The notes beneath the pieces are model-generated. The model had not been told where the DNA came from. It saw only the letters and a list, made by a program, of their open reading frames with translations, and did not search any database. 64,000 nucleotides of DNA from Streptomyces sp. YIM 130001 (GTDB taxonomy: Bacteria; Actinomycetota; Actinomycetes; Streptomycetales; Streptomycetaceae), in contig NZ_KZ984556.1 in the NCBI RefSeq assembly GCF_003574445.1, positions 62,001-126,000 of the forward strand. Direction: 5' to 3'. How positions within the stretch are numbered: the stretch's first letter is position 1; each line of letters starts with the position of its first letter. The translations under genes were made by a program, and so were the position numbers. Below, one piece after another: positions 44,316 to 55,434 of the stretch.

Positions 44316-44885
44316 TCAGCCGCAGAAGCCCACCGTCCGCAGGGCGTCGGCGGCCGGCCGGTCGAGCAGGACCACGCCCGCGCAGCCGGCCGGTGCGCGG
44401 CCGTTCTCGGCGTCCCGGACCAGCCGGGTCACGGCCCGGCGGTGGCGGGCGAAGGCGTACTGGGAGACTCCGCGGCCGCGTTCGCGCTGCCCGGCGAGTG
44501 CGGTGTCCGGGTCGACGTCGAGCAGCAGCAGGTGCAGGGCACGCCCGCGCCGCGCCGCCTCGCGGGCCAGCCAGCGGCGCACCCAGGCCTGGCTGCCGCA
44601 GTCGTGCACTACGACGCTCTCCCCGGCGCGCAGGGCGCGGTGCAGGCCGGCGTAGTGCGCGAGGCGGACCAGCGGGCGGTAGACGGTGTACGGCAGCAGA
44701 CGGGGCATGCGGGCGGCGAAGTGCTCGCGGGTGTCGTGGGAGTCGATGCGCGGGCCGGGGACGGACCGCTGCATCAGCGTGCTCTTGCCGCTGCCGGGCA
44801 GCCCGGAGACGACCACCAGGTCGCCCGCGCCGAACAGCAGCCGCTGCGGGCTGTGTCCGGCTCTGGCGCGCAGGTCCCTGATCAC
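44316..44885 (-). CDS. P-loop kinase-like protein
   Basis: This 189-residue protein has Walker A VVSGLPGSGKSTL near 24, followed by a zeta-toxin/polynucleotide-kinase-like lid and DPDTALAGQRERGRGVS near 125. It probably transfers a phosphate to a small molecule or nucleic acid; the substrate is unknown. The GTG at 44885 is chosen as the first start with a nearby AGGGG, although a longer N-terminus to 44987 is open. It is divergent from the glycine riboswitch. Confidence 0.75.
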   Translation of the reverse strand: MIRDLRARAGHSPQRLLFGAGDLVVVSGLPGSGKSTLMQRSVPGPRIDSHDTREHFAARMPRLLPYTVYRPLVRLAHYAGLHRALRAGESVVVHDCGSQAWVRRWLAREAARRGRALHLLLLDVDPDTALAGQRERGRGVSQYAFARHRRAVTRLVRDAENGRAPAGCAGVVLLDRPAADALRTVGFCG

Positions 44886-45122
44886 CGGCCCCTGGAACAG
44901 CAACCCCCGTGCCGGCAGGGCCTGTCGGCACGGTACCGGGGCGCCTCGGGGCGCCTCGAAGGTCCCTTGCGCGCCTGAACTGTGCACCGTGTCCGGCCTC
45001 CCCCTGCGGTCCCGTCACTCTTCCTCGTCGAGTGTAAAGAGCTGGTAATGCGGCACAACCGGGTTACCCGGACGAGGGACGTGCAATGATGGCCGCGCCA
45101 ACTGCATACCGGCCGCTTGAAT

Positions 45123-45350
45123 CCGCGCGGGAGAGTTCCCAGTGATCCGACTGGGACGCCGAAGGAGCAAGTACCTCCCTTGAATCTCTCAGGCCCCGAT
45201 ACCGCGCGGGCGAGGCAGATCTGAAAAGCGGGCCGCGTCAGCGGCTCCACCCAAGGTGCAAGTCGTGCCCCGGGACACTCCCCCGGACTCCGTCCGGGGC
45301 CCCCAGGCGCGATGAACCTCTCAGGTTCGATGACAGATGGGGAGGATCGA
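45123..45350 (+). promoter_or_regulatory. Tandem glycine riboswitch
   Basis: Two glycine aptamers lie in series ahead of gcvT. The first (about 45123-45232) has GGGAGAG, the conserved ACGCCGAAGGAGCAA and AATCTCTCAGGC core. The second (about 45235-45350) has CCCAAGGTGCAA, a long GC-rich P3 arm (about 45270-45304), then ACCTCTCAGGTTCGATGACAGATGGGGAGG split over the end. The second aptamer has a shortened 5' part. It should turn the downstream glycine-cleavage genes on when glycine is high. Confidence 0.9.
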
Positions 45351-45381
45351 CCTCACCAGTCATGCCCTGGGAGCCAGACCT

Positions 45382-46515
45382 ATGACCAACGCCCCCCGTC
45401 TCACCGCCCTCGACTCCGTACACCGGAGTCTCGGCGCCACCATGACCGACTTCGCCGGCTGGGACATGCCGCTGCGGTACGCCAGCGAGCGCGACGAGCA
45501 CAACGCCGTCCGCACGGCCGCCGGCCTCTTCGACCTCTCCCACATGGCCGAGATCACCGTCACCGGACCCGCCGCCGCGGACCTCCTCGACCACGCCCTG
45601 GTGGGCAACATCGGCAAGGTGGCCGCCGGCCGTGCCCGGTACACCATGATCTGCCGCGAGGACGGCGGCATCCTGGACGACCTGATCGTCTACCGGCTCG
45701 GCGACACCGAGGCCCCCGAGTACCTGGTGGTCGCCAACGCCTCCAACGCGCAGACCGTCCTCGACGCCCTCACCGAGCGTGCCGCCGGCTTCGACGCGGA
45801 GGTCCGCGACGACCGCGACGCCTACGCGCTGCTCGCCGTGCAGGGGCCGCAGGCGGCCGCGATCGTGCAGTCCCTGACCGACGCGGATCTCGCGGGTCTG
45901 AGGTACTACGCGGGACTGCCCGCCACCGTGGCCGGAGTGCCCGCGCTGCTCGCCCGGACGGGATACACCGGCGAGGACGGTTTCGAGCTGTTCCTCGCGC
46001 CGGAGCACGCCGAGTCGGTGTGGAGCGCGCTGACCGAGGCGGGCGCGGGCCGCGGCCTGGTCCCCGCCGGACTGTCCTGCCGGGACACGCTGCGCCTCGA
46101 GGCCGGGATGCCGCTGTACGGGCACGAGCTGTCGACCGACCTGACGCCGTTCGACGCCGGGCTGGGCCGGGTGGTCAAGTTCGAGAAGACCTCCAACGGC
46201 GGTGCCTTCGTGGGCCGGGCGGCACTGGAGAAGGCCACGGAGCGGGCCGAGTCGGCGCCGCCGCGCAAGCTGGTCGGTCTGATCGCCGAGGGGCGCCGGG
46301 TGCCGCGCGCCGGTTATCAGGTGGTCGTGGACGGCAAGGTGATCGGCGAGGTCACCTCCGGAGCGCCGTCGCCGACGCTCGGGAAGCCGATCGCCATGGC
46401 GTACGTCGACGCCGCGCACGCGGAGCCCGGTACGCCGGGTGTCGGCGTGGACATCCGGGGCAGCCACGAGCCGTACGAGGTCGTGGCGCTGCCGTTCTAC
46501 AAGCGCGACAAGTGA
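45382..46515 (+). CDS. gcvT: Glycine cleavage system T protein (aminomethyltransferase)
   Basis: This 377-residue folate-dependent enzyme releases ammonia and passes the methylene group from H-protein to tetrahydrofolate. The family signatures are DFAGWDMPLRY near 23, DLSHMAEI near 52 and the folate pocket ARTGYTGEDGFELF near 192. GLSCRDTLRLEAGMPLYGHEL follows, and it ends ALPFYKR. The ATG at 45382 lies 32 nt after the riboswitch, with GGGAG about eight bases upstream. It starts the gcvT-gcvH-glyA-sdaA unit; gcvP is not in the window. Confidence 0.96.
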   Translation: MTNAPRLTALDSVHRSLGATMTDFAGWDMPLRYASERDEHNAVRTAAGLFDLSHMAEITVTGPAAADLLDHALVGNIGKVAAGRARYTMICREDGGILDDLIVYRLGDTEAPEYLVVANASNAQTVLDALTERAAGFDAEVRDDRDAYALLAVQGPQAAAIVQSLTDADLAGLRYYAGLPATVAGVPALLARTGYTGEDGFELFLAPEHAESVWSALTEAGAGRGLVPAGLSCRDTLRLEAGMPLYGHELSTDLTPFDAGLGRVVKFEKTSNGGAFVGRAALEKATERAESAPPRKLVGLIAEGRRVPRAGYQVVVDGKVIGEVTSGAPSPTLGKPIAMAYVDAAHAEPGTPGVGVDIRGSHEPYEVVALPFYKRDK

Positions 46516-46659
46516 CCCCCGGGTCACGGGATTCCCGGCCGGGGCCCGTGACCTCGGGTCCGCCGGCGCCGTAAGTGACATCGGGGCGAGTGTCCCAGTG
46601 ACGCCGCCCACCCACCTCCGGTTCATCACCAGTCCCCCGCGTACAGGAGAATTCAGGCC

Positions 46660-47037
46660 ATGAGCAATCCACAGGAGCTGCGGTACAGCAAGGAGCACGA
46701 GTGGCTTTCGGCCGCCGCTGACGGCGTCTCGACGGTCGGCATCACGGAGCACGCGGCGAACGCGCTCGGTGACGTCGTCTACGTCCAGCTGCCCGAGGTC
46801 GGCGACACGGTCACCGCGGGTGAGACCTGCGGCGAGCTGGAGTCCACCAAGTCGGTCAGTGACCTCTACTCTCCGGTGACCGGCGAGGTCGTCGAGGCGA
46901 ACCAGGACGTGGTGGACGACCCGGCACTGGTCAACTCCGCCCCGTTCGAGGGTGGTTGGCTGTTCAAGGTGCGTACGTCCGAGGAGCCGGCGGACCTGCT
47001 CTCGGCGGCCGAGTACACGGAGTTCTCCGGCTCCTGA
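46660..47037 (+). CDS. gcvH: Glycine cleavage system H protein
   Basis: This 125-residue lipoyl carrier shuttles the aminomethyl group between P, T and L proteins. The lipoylated lysine is Lys64 in ELESTKSVSDLYSP. It lies 144 bp after gcvT and has an AGGAGA ribosome site before the ATG. Confidence 0.96.
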   Translation: MSNPQELRYSKEHEWLSAAADGVSTVGITEHAANALGDVVYVQLPEVGDTVTAGETCGELESTKSVSDLYSPVTGEVVEANQDVVDDPALVNSAPFEGGWLFKVRTSEEPADLLSAAEYTEFSGS

Positions 47038-47104
47038 GGCCGGTACCGGTTACTCCCGCATCCTGAGCCGTCGCCCGTAAGCGCCCCCTTAAGGACGTCA
47101 CACC

Positions 47105-48367
47105 ATGTCGCTTCTCAACACCCCACTGCACGAACTCGACCCGGACGTGGCCGCGGCCGTCGACGCCGAGCTCGGCCGGCAGCAGTCCACCCTCGAGATG
47201 ATCGCCTCGGAGAACTTCGCTCCGGTCGCTGTCATGGAGGCTCAGGGATCGGTCCTCACCAACAAGTACGCCGAGGGCTACCCGGGCCGCCGTTACTACG
47301 GCGGCTGCGAGCACGTCGATGTCGTCGAGCGACTCGCCATCGACCGGGTCAAGGACCTGTTCGGCGCCGAGCACGCCAACGTCCAACCGCACTCCGGTGC
47401 GCAGGCGAACGCGGCCGCGATGTTCGCGCTGCTCAAGCCCGGCGACAAGATCATGGGCCTGAACCTCGCGCACGGCGGGCACCTGACCCACGGCATGAAG
47501 ATCAACTTCTCCGGCAAGCTGTACGACGTGGTCGCGTACCACGTCGACGACGAGACCGGCCAGGTCGACATGGCCGAGGTCGAGCGCCTCGCCAAGGAGT
47601 CCCGTCCGAAGCTGATCGTGGCCGGCTGGTCCGCGTACCCGCGTCAGCTGGACTTCGCCGCGTTCCGGCGGATCGCGGACGAGGTCGGCGCGTACCTGAT
47701 GGTCGACATGGCCCACTTCGCGGGCCTGGTCGCCGCGGGTCTGCACCCCTCCCCCGTACCGCACGCGCACGTGGTCACGACCACCACGCACAAGACGCTC
47801 GGCGGACCGCGCGGTGGCGTGATCCTGTCCACCGCCGAACTCGCCAAGAAGATCAACTCTGCGGTCTTCCCCGGCCAGCAGGGCGGCCCGCTCGAGCATG
47901 TGGTCGCGGCGAAGGCGGTGTCCTTCAAGGTCGCGGCGAGCCAGGAGTTCAAGGAGCGCCAGCAGCGCACGCTCGACGGCGCGCGCATCCTGGCCGAGCG
48001 CCTGGTCGCCGACGACGCCAAGGCGGTCGGCGTGGACGTGCTGTCCGGCGGCACCGACGTGCACCTGGTCCTGGTCGACCTGCGCAACTCCGAGCTCGAC
48101 GGGCAGCAGGCCGAGGACCGTCTCCACGAGGTCGGCATCACGGTCAACCGCAACGCGGTCCCGAACGACCCGCGCCCGCCGATGGTCACCTCCGGCCTGC
48201 GCATCGGCACGCCGGCGCTCGCGACCCGCGGCTTCGGTGACGAGGACTTCCGCGAGGTGGCCGACATCATCGCCGAGGCCCTGAAGCCGTCGTACGACGC
48301 GGCTGCCCTGCGGGCGCGGGTGACGGTGCTCACCGAGAAGTACCCGCTGTACCCGTCACTCGGTTAA
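47105..48367 (+). CDS. glyA: Serine hydroxymethyltransferase
   Basis: This 420-residue PLP enzyme interconverts serine and glycine with tetrahydrofolate. Diagnostic motifs are MIASENFAP near 32, NKYAEGYPGRRYYGG near 53 and Lys230 in VTTTTHKTLGGPRGG. It follows gcvH and is probably cotranscribed, so glycine cleavage and serine formation are coupled. A GC-rich hairpin follows 48 bp downstream. Confidence 0.97.
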   Translation: MSLLNTPLHELDPDVAAAVDAELGRQQSTLEMIASENFAPVAVMEAQGSVLTNKYAEGYPGRRYYGGCEHVDVVERLAIDRVKDLFGAEHANVQPHSGAQANAAAMFALLKPGDKIMGLNLAHGGHLTHGMKINFSGKLYDVVAYHVDDETGQVDMAEVERLAKESRPKLIVAGWSAYPRQLDFAAFRRIADEVGAYLMVDMAHFAGLVAAGLHPSPVPHAHVVTTTTHKTLGGPRGGVILSTAELAKKINSAVFPGQQGGPLEHVVAAKAVSFKVAASQEFKERQQRTLDGARILAERLVADDAKAVGVDVLSGGTDVHLVLVDLRNSELDGQQAEDRLHEVGITVNRNAVPNDPRPPMVTSGLRIGTPALATRGFGDEDFREVADIIAEALKPSYDAAALRARVTVLTEKYPLYPSLG

Positions 48368-48412
48368 GCCCCTCCGGCGATCGAGGAGGCCCGCCGGCAG
48401 GCGTATCGGGAA

Positions 48413-48450
48413 GGGGTGGGGCGGGGAGAGATCCCACCCCGCCCCACCGC
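48413..48450. terminator. GC-rich terminator hairpin after glyA
   Basis: A perfect 12-bp stem, GGTGGGGCGGGG (48415-48426) and CCCCGCCCCACC (48437-48448), with a 10-nt loop lies 48 bp after the glyA stop. It has no U-tract, as is common in Streptomyces. It probably limits read-through into sdaA, which may have its own promoter in the remaining 116 bp. Confidence 0.75.
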
Positions 48451-48566
48451 CCGCCGGCGTTCGCGGTGGCCGAAACCACCGCGTTACGCTCGACAAGGCG
48501 ACCGTCGGCCCTGGTCCCCACCCCGCCGGCCGAAGTCCGACCCCGCAGACAAGGAAGTCCGCCCTC

Positions 48567-49947
<1,381 letters not shown>

Positions 49948-49961
<14 letters not shown>

Positions 49962-51612
49962 GCGAACCTGCACCGGCCCGGTCGTTGGTTCGCGTCGTCG
50001 AGCTCGGTCGCGGACTCGGCCGTCCCTCCGGCGGAAAGTCCCCTCGAGGGAGCGCCGTTGACAGCGCGGACAGCCCCCGCAAGTTCCGTCGACAGCACTG
50101 AGAGCCCCTCGGGGATGTCGCCCTGCCGGTCCGGTCGGCGACATCCCCGGTCATGAGTAGGGAGCCGGTCCCCTCCGCGCGGCCGGTCGTCCGCTTCGTC
50201 GGCGTCTGTGTCGGCGGCGGGTTGACGGGCATACGCCACGCCACCACCCCGCCGGCCACCAGTCCCGTCGCGGCGAGTGCGGTGGCGGCCAGGAACGGGT
50301 CGAAGGGGTGCAGGTCCGGGGCGAAGCCGATCCCGACGCAGATCGCCACCCCCGTCGCGCCGCCGAGTTGATCAGCCGCGCGCTGGACACCCGACGCGAT
50401 GCCCGCGTCGGCGTCCGTGACGCCGCTGACCGCGACGTACTGCAGTCCCACGAGGCCGAACCCCATACCGGCCGCGATCAGCAGCATGGCCGGAATCATC
50501 GCCGCTCCGCCCGCCCGCAGCGACGACACGAGTGCGATCGCGGCCATCGCCGCCGCGGTGAACCCCAGGCCGGCCAGGACGCACGCGCGTGCGCCCCAGC
50601 GGCCGAGCAGCCGTGGCACGAACGTGGCGAAGGCGATGAGGGCGACGGCGAGCGGCAGCATCAGCAGTCCCGCTCCCAGCGGACCGATCCCCATCCGGTC
50701 CTGCAGATGGAACGTGAAGAGCAGGAACGAGGTCGACAGACCGCCGCTCAGCAGCATCGTGGTCAGGTTGGCGGAGACCCGTGCGCGGTGGGCGAAGAAG
50801 CGGGGCGGCAGCAGCGGATCGCGCGAGCGCGCCTCGACACGTACGAACCCCGCCCCTGCGGCCACCGCACCGGCGAGCACGCACGGGACCAGCCATCCGG
50901 GCCTGCCGGAGCCGCCGGCCTGCACCACGCCGTAGGCGAACAGCAAGGGGCAGGCGGTCAGGAGCAGCGCTCCGGGAAGGTCGAGCGACGGCCTGCCCGC
51001 GGCCGCCGGCCGGTCGCGGCCGACCAGCAGGAGAGCCGCCACCAGCACGATCACGACGAACGGAACGGCGATCAGGAAGATCCACCGCCACCCCCAGTGG
51101 GCGGTGATGACGCCGGACAGCGCGAACCCGAGTACGAGGCCGCCGCTGGCCACCGCCGCCCAGACACTCAACGCCCGTGACCGGCACGGCCCTTCGGGGA
51201 ACAGCAGGACGATGGTGGCCATCGCGGCAGGCAGCGCGACGGCCTCGCCCGCGCCCTGCAGCAGACGCGCGGCCACCAGCAGGCCGAAGCAGGGGGCCAG
51301 GCCCGCGAGCAGGGACGCGGCGCCGAACAGGCCGGTGCCGAGCAGCAGTACGCGCCGCCGCCCGAGCAGGTCGGCGAGGCGCCCGCCGAGCATCAGCAGC
51401 CCGCCGCCGGTGACGGTGTACGCGACCACGACCCAGGTCAGGGCGTGGCCGTCGACGTCGAAGGCGGCGCCGATCGAGGGCAGGGCGATGTTGACCACGG
51501 TCACATCGACCGCGATGAAGAACTGCAGCAGGGACATCGCGCACAGCACCAGCCATGCGCGTACGGGAGACGGGCTCGGCCCGCGTGAAGAGAGGATGCC
51601 CGAGAAGAACAT
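49948..51612 (-). CDS. MFS multidrug exporter (DHA2/EmrB type)
   Basis: This 554-residue membrane protein has about twelve to fourteen transmembrane segments. The first is AWLVLCAMSLLQFFIAVDVTVVNIAL; motif A is GGRLADLLGRRRVLL near 78; LSGVITAHWGWRWIFLI lies near 165-180. Beyond the last membrane segment (about residue 465) is an 85-residue Arg/Ser/Pro-rich tail with no clear domain. Its stop lies inside the 3' end of sdaA on the other strand. Confidence 0.88.
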
Positions 51613-51841
51613 CAGGTGCTCCGTCGCTCAGAGAAGGCTCCGAGCAGCACGAACGTGCCGCTCCGGTCTGATCACGAAGCGGCTGGACGCCGAGGAGGGG
51701 TGTGTGAGTCGGACGCCCGCCGCTAGCGGGACGTCTCGGTCACTGCGGCGCAAGCGGCCGCGCACGAAGCTGCAGACATGACGGGGACGCTACCAGGCAC
51801 GCCCGGAGGCGGACACGCGGTCCGTATCTGCCGGGGCGGGC

Positions 51842-52300
51842 TCACGCGCCATGGGCGCGGGCCGTGTCGCGGGTGGTGGTCAGGAAGCGGCGTACGGCGG
51901 CGAGTTCGCGGTCGTCGTAGCCGCCGAGGAGGTCCAGGGTGCGGCGGATCAGCGGGCCGAAGTGGTCCTCGCCGAGCGTCACGGCCCGGTCGCTCACCTT
52001 GAGGCGGATCCTGCGCCGGTCCTGGGCGTCGGGCAGGCGCTCCAGGTGGCCCAGGCGCTGCAGCCGGTCGACGACCGAGGTAGTGCCCGCCGAGTTGAGG
52101 CCGAGCTGTCCGCCGAGCTCACCGGGGGTGAGCAGGGCGCCGGAGCGTTCCGCGTCCAGCAGGCACACCAGGGCCCGCACATCGGTGGCGTGCATCCCGT
52201 TGGCGCGGGCGAAGTCCCTTTGGGTCAGGGCGAGTTCGACGGTGACCTCGCGCAGTAGGTGCACGATCTCCATGCCGGTCCCGTCACTGTCCGTCCGCAT
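51842..52300 (-). CDS. MarR-family regulator
   Basis: This 152-residue dimeric winged-helix regulator has helix-turn-helix LTPGELGGQLGLNSAGTTSVVDRLQRLGHLERL (57-89) and wing DAQDRRRIRLKV. It is divergent from the alpha/beta hydrolase, with likely operator palindromes in between, and lies upstream of the MFS gene on the same strand. It may control both. Its ligand is not evident. Confidence 0.9.
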   Translation of the reverse strand: MRTDSDGTGMEIVHLLREVTVELALTQRDFARANGMHATDVRALVCLLDAERSGALLTPGELGGQLGLNSAGTTSVVDRLQRLGHLERLPDAQDRRRIRLKVSDRAVTLGEDHFGPLIRRTLDLLGGYDDRELAAVRRFLTTTRDTARAHGA

Positions 52301-52328
52301 GCCCGTTCCCTTCCCGAGTGCTCTTCTC

Positions 52329-52377
52329 CGAGATCTCGTATTATCTCGTTCAGCGAGAATAACGTCCAGCGAGAGAA
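52329..52377. promoter_or_regulatory. Putative MarR operator cluster
   Basis: The 127-bp divergent gap contains a 10-bp palindrome CGAGATCTCG (52329-52338), an inverted repeat TCTCG-ttcag-CGAGA (52344-52358), and two direct CAGCGAGA copies near 52351 and 52367. All share the CGAGA half-site, as expected for a MarR dimer binding near its own promoter. Confidence 0.6.
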
Positions 52378-52427
52378 CTGGCGCGCAGCGAGGCTGCGCG
52401 GCACGGCGAGCGAGCGAGGAGCGGACA

Positions 52428-53282
52428 GTGTCCCAGGAGACGTTCTGCACGGCGTACGACGCGCTGCTCGCCCGGTGGGGCCCGGGCGTGGAGCGGCTCG
52501 ACATCCCCACCCCGTACGGCACGACCCGCGTGAACGCGGCCGGGGCGCCCGGCGCGCCACCCCTGCTCCTGCTGCCCGGCGGCGGGGACACCTCGGCGAG
52601 CTGGTTCGCCAACGCCCCCGAATGGGCCCGCACCCATCGCGTCCTGGCCGTCGACCTCATCGGCGACACCGGCCGCAGCGTCCCGGCCGAGGGCCGCCGG
52701 ATCGCCGCCGTCGACGATCTGAACCGCTGGCTGGACGCGCTCCTCGACGGCCTCGGCATCACGCGGACCGCGCTCGCCGGCCACTCCTACGGCGCCTGGA
52801 TCGCCCTGAGTCACGCCCTGAACTCGGCCCGGGTCGAGCGCCTGGCGCTGCTCGACCCCACGAACTGCTTCGCCGGCTTCCGGCCCGGCTATCTGCTGCG
52901 TGCCCTGCCGATGCTGCTCAGGCCGAGCCCCGGACGCGTCCGCTCGTTCCTGCGCTGGGAGGCCGGCGGCGCCCGGCTCGACCCGGACTGGCTGCGTCAG
53001 CAGGAAGCGGCGTCCGGCTTCCGCACGGCCCGCCCCGTCACCGGACCGCGCCCGGACGCCGCCGGCCTGGGCGCCCCGCGTATCCCCTTGCTGATCCTGC
53101 TCGCCGAGCACGGGCAGGCACACCGCGCGACAGCGGTGGCCCGGACCGCCGCCGCCCGTCTCCCCCACGCCCAGATCGCGCTCCTGCCCGCCGGCCACCA
53201 CGGCCTGCAGCACCAGGCCCCGGACGAACTCAACGCCGCAGTGGGCGAGTTCCTGATCCGGGACACCGCACCGAACGACTGA
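52428..53282 (+). CDS. Alpha/beta hydrolase
   Basis: This 284-residue hydrolase-fold protein has the oxyanion loop LLPGGGDTSASW near 48, nucleophile Ser in AGHSYGAWIA near 117, and the catalytic His in GHHGLQHQAPDELN near 257. A GTG start at 52428 with GCGAGGAGC upstream is preferred. The substrate is unknown; control by the divergent MarR protein suggests response to an aromatic or toxic ligand. Confidence 0.88.
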   Translation: MSQETFCTAYDALLARWGPGVERLDIPTPYGTTRVNAAGAPGAPPLLLLPGGGDTSASWFANAPEWARTHRVLAVDLIGDTGRSVPAEGRRIAAVDDLNRWLDALLDGLGITRTALAGHSYGAWIALSHALNSARVERLALLDPTNCFAGFRPGYLLRALPMLLRPSPGRVRSFLRWEAGGARLDPDWLRQQEAASGFRTARPVTGPRPDAAGLGAPRIPLLILLAEHGQAHRATAVARTAAARLPHAQIALLPAGHHGLQHQAPDELNAAVGEFLIRDTAPND

Positions 53283-53414
53283 GCGCAAAGGACGAGCCGA
53301 CCGCCTTCGAGGGCTTCGGCGTGCGGTCCGTGGCGGCCACCGGCCGTTGACCGCACGAAGAGACCAACCGCCCGGCAGAAGACGGCAGTCGACCCGCCCC
53401 GCGCAGGAGCCGCG

Positions 53415-53798
53415 TCAGCGCAGATGCGCACATCGCAGGCCCCGGCGTTCGAAGGTGACACCGGTCTCCTCGCTCATCGTGGCGAAGAAGCGGCGGCCCG
53501 GCAGCGAGCGGCGCGAGGTGAACCAGCGGTAGGCCACGGCGTGCCCGAGCATCAGGGTCAGCGCCTCACGGCCGAGCCCGTACCCCTGCCAGGGGCCGGT
53601 GATGGTGATGGCGTCGACGTATCCCGTGCGGCAGACATGGCACAGGCGGTAGTCGAGGCGCCCCACGACTCGGCCGTCCAGGTCGAGCGCGGTGATCAGA
53701 AAGCGGTCGGCCGTGCCCGGTGACGCGGCGCGCAGAAAGCGCACCGCGCCGACCGGACACGGCCTGCGTCTGAAGGACAGCCCGTCGGGGCCGGTCAT
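53415..53798 (-). CDS. GNAT-family N-acetyltransferase (small)
   Basis: This 127-residue acetyltransferase has the acetyl-CoA loop GPWQGYGLGREAL near 78 and a preceding beta-strand. The start at 53798 lies 2 bp downstream of the acyltransferase-3 stop on the same strand, so the two are cotranscribed. The substrate is unknown. Confidence 0.75.
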   Translation of the reverse strand: MTGPDGLSFRRRPCPVGAVRFLRAASPGTADRFLITALDLDGRVVGRLDYRLCHVCRTGYVDAITITGPWQGYGLGREALTLMLGHAVAYRWFTSRRSLPGRRFFATMSEETGVTFERRGLRCAHLR

Positions 53799-53800
53799 GC

Positions 53801-55045
53801 CTAGTGCCGTCTCGCGGGCGAGGTCGCGTCGCGGCCCGAGGTGGGCTGGTCCGTGGGTTCCCGCTTGGCGCGCGCCTCCGCCTTCGCGAGGGCGGCGGCG
53901 TCCCGCTTGAAGGCCCACTCCATCTTGGGCTCCATGGCGAAGCGGAACATGCGCTGTACGGGCGGGGTGCAGAGCGTGGTGATGATGGCCGCCGCGATCA
54001 GGGTGAGCGCGATCGCGCCGAGCGGCTGCTGCATCCAGTCCGCGTCGTACCAGTCCCAGAAGCGGGACCCCTTGGCGAGGAAGCCGTGCAGCAGGTAGCC
54101 GTACAACGTGCCCGCACCGAGCACCGTGAACCACATGTGCCGTCGCGGCACCCAGGCGAAGAAGCAGGCGGCGAGCACGATCGAGCAGCCGAACATGGCG
54201 AGTGTCATGACACCGCCGCTCCAGGCCGGCGCCCCGAGTTCCTGCGCACTGTCACGCCGGTAGAACCAGGCGGCGTTCATCCGCGGAGCCGCCCAGTACG
54301 CGAACACCAGAGCCGCCGCGAAGACCGGCACGGCGAGCAGCCGCGCCTCCTTGCGCCGTACCAACTGGAAGTGCTCGGGCTTGAGGCACAGGCCGACCAC
54401 GAAGAACGGCAGGAACTGCAGGACCCGTTGGAGGTCGAGGTCGTCACCGATGTCCGGCGACACCGAGGCGAGTACCGCGATGGCCAGCGACAGCGGGACG
54501 GGCCAGCGGACGAGCTTCCACAGCGGCGTGGTGATCCGCCAGATGAAGAGCGCGATCAGGAACCAGGTCAGGTACCAGGGATCGAGCAGGCTGATCGGGT
54601 GCCCCGGATCGTCGTCCGCCCAGCGCTTGAAGAGCGAGTAGGCGACCTCGAAGATCACGTACGGCACGGCCACGCCCGTGACGAGCCGCATCAGCCGGTC
54701 CCGGCGCATGTCGAAACTGCGCGAGAAATAGCCGGAGATGATGATGAACGCCGGCATGTGGAAGGTGTACACGGCGATGTACAGGGCCGAAGCGGCCCTG
54801 CTGCCGTCGCGCAGCGGCTCCCAGGCATGCCCCATGGCGACCAGGACGATCGCCAGGTACTTGGCGTTGTCGAAGAACGCGTCGCGCTGCTTCGCGGGCT
54901 TCGCCGCGCCCTCGCCGCCGGAGGCCTTCGACCGGGTCGCGGCAGAGCTGTGCCCGTCCTCGTCGGACTTCCGGGCGGCCGGTACGGGCTGGGCGTCGGG
55001 GAGTTCGGCTCCTCTGATGCCCGTCCGGGAAGAGACGTCCGTCAC
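53801..55045 (-). CDS. Acyltransferase family 3 membrane protein
   Basis: This 414-residue membrane protein has about ten transmembrane segments after a charged N-terminal tail of about 55 residues. Acyltransferase-3 features include FFDNAKYLAIVLVAMGHAWEP near 56-75, with the catalytic-type His in AMGHAWEP, and YTFHMPAFIIISGYFSRSF near 98. Such proteins O-acetylate extracellular polysaccharides or lipids. It is translationally close to the GNAT at 53415. Confidence 0.88.
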   Translation of the reverse strand: MTDVSSRTGIRGAELPDAQPVPAARKSDEDGHSSAATRSKASGGEGAAKPAKQRDAFFDNAKYLAIVLVAMGHAWEPLRDGSRAASALYIAVYTFHMPAFIIISGYFSRSFDMRRDRLMRLVTGVAVPYVIFEVAYSLFKRWADDDPGHPISLLDPWYLTWFLIALFIWRITTPLWKLVRWPVPLSLAIAVLASVSPDIGDDLDLQRVLQFLPFFVVGLCLKPEHFQLVRRKEARLLAVPVFAAALVFAYWAAPRMNAAWFYRRDSAQELGAPAWSGGVMTLAMFGCSIVLAACFFAWVPRRHMWFTVLGAGTLYGYLLHGFLAKGSRFWDWYDADWMQQPLGAIALTLIAAAIITTLCTPPVQRMFRFAMEPKMEWAFKRDAAALAKAEARAKREPTDQPTSGRDATSPARRH

Positions 55046-55434
55046 ATCGCCTCCTGCGGGGAACGCTGGGTGAGGCTTCTGCGTCTTAGGTGAAACGCGC
55101 TCAGGCGTGCGACGGCAAACATTGTCGGCACCCTAACTCTGCCCGCCCCAGAGGCAAAAGGGGGCTGTCAGCCGCGCAGCTGTGGCGCTTCCCACGCCCG
55201 CGGCGGGCACTCCCCGCCGACCTGCACCGACCCGGAACGACGCATTCCCACCGTCCGGCGCCAGCCGCCCGCGGCTGGTCCGCGGCGGCCCGCACGGGCC
55301 GATCCCGCCGCACCGATGCACCCTGGTCCGACCTCTCTACAGTGCTGTAGATTCCTCCTGCCGACGTTCCCGTGCGGCGCCGCCCGCGACCGTCCGCGCG
55401 CGGTCATCCGCGTCAGCGAGAGGAAGCCTGATCG
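55046..55434. promoter_or_regulatory. Divergent intergenic region with CTACAG palindrome
   Basis: This 389-bp region separates the acyltransferase-3 gene from tatA. It contains CTACAG-tg-CTGTAG (55337-55350), a perfect palindrome about 85-98 bp before the tatA ATG. TACA/TGTA arms resemble BlaI/MecI-type operators, but this is only a resemblance. I see no other structure. Confidence 0.45.
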
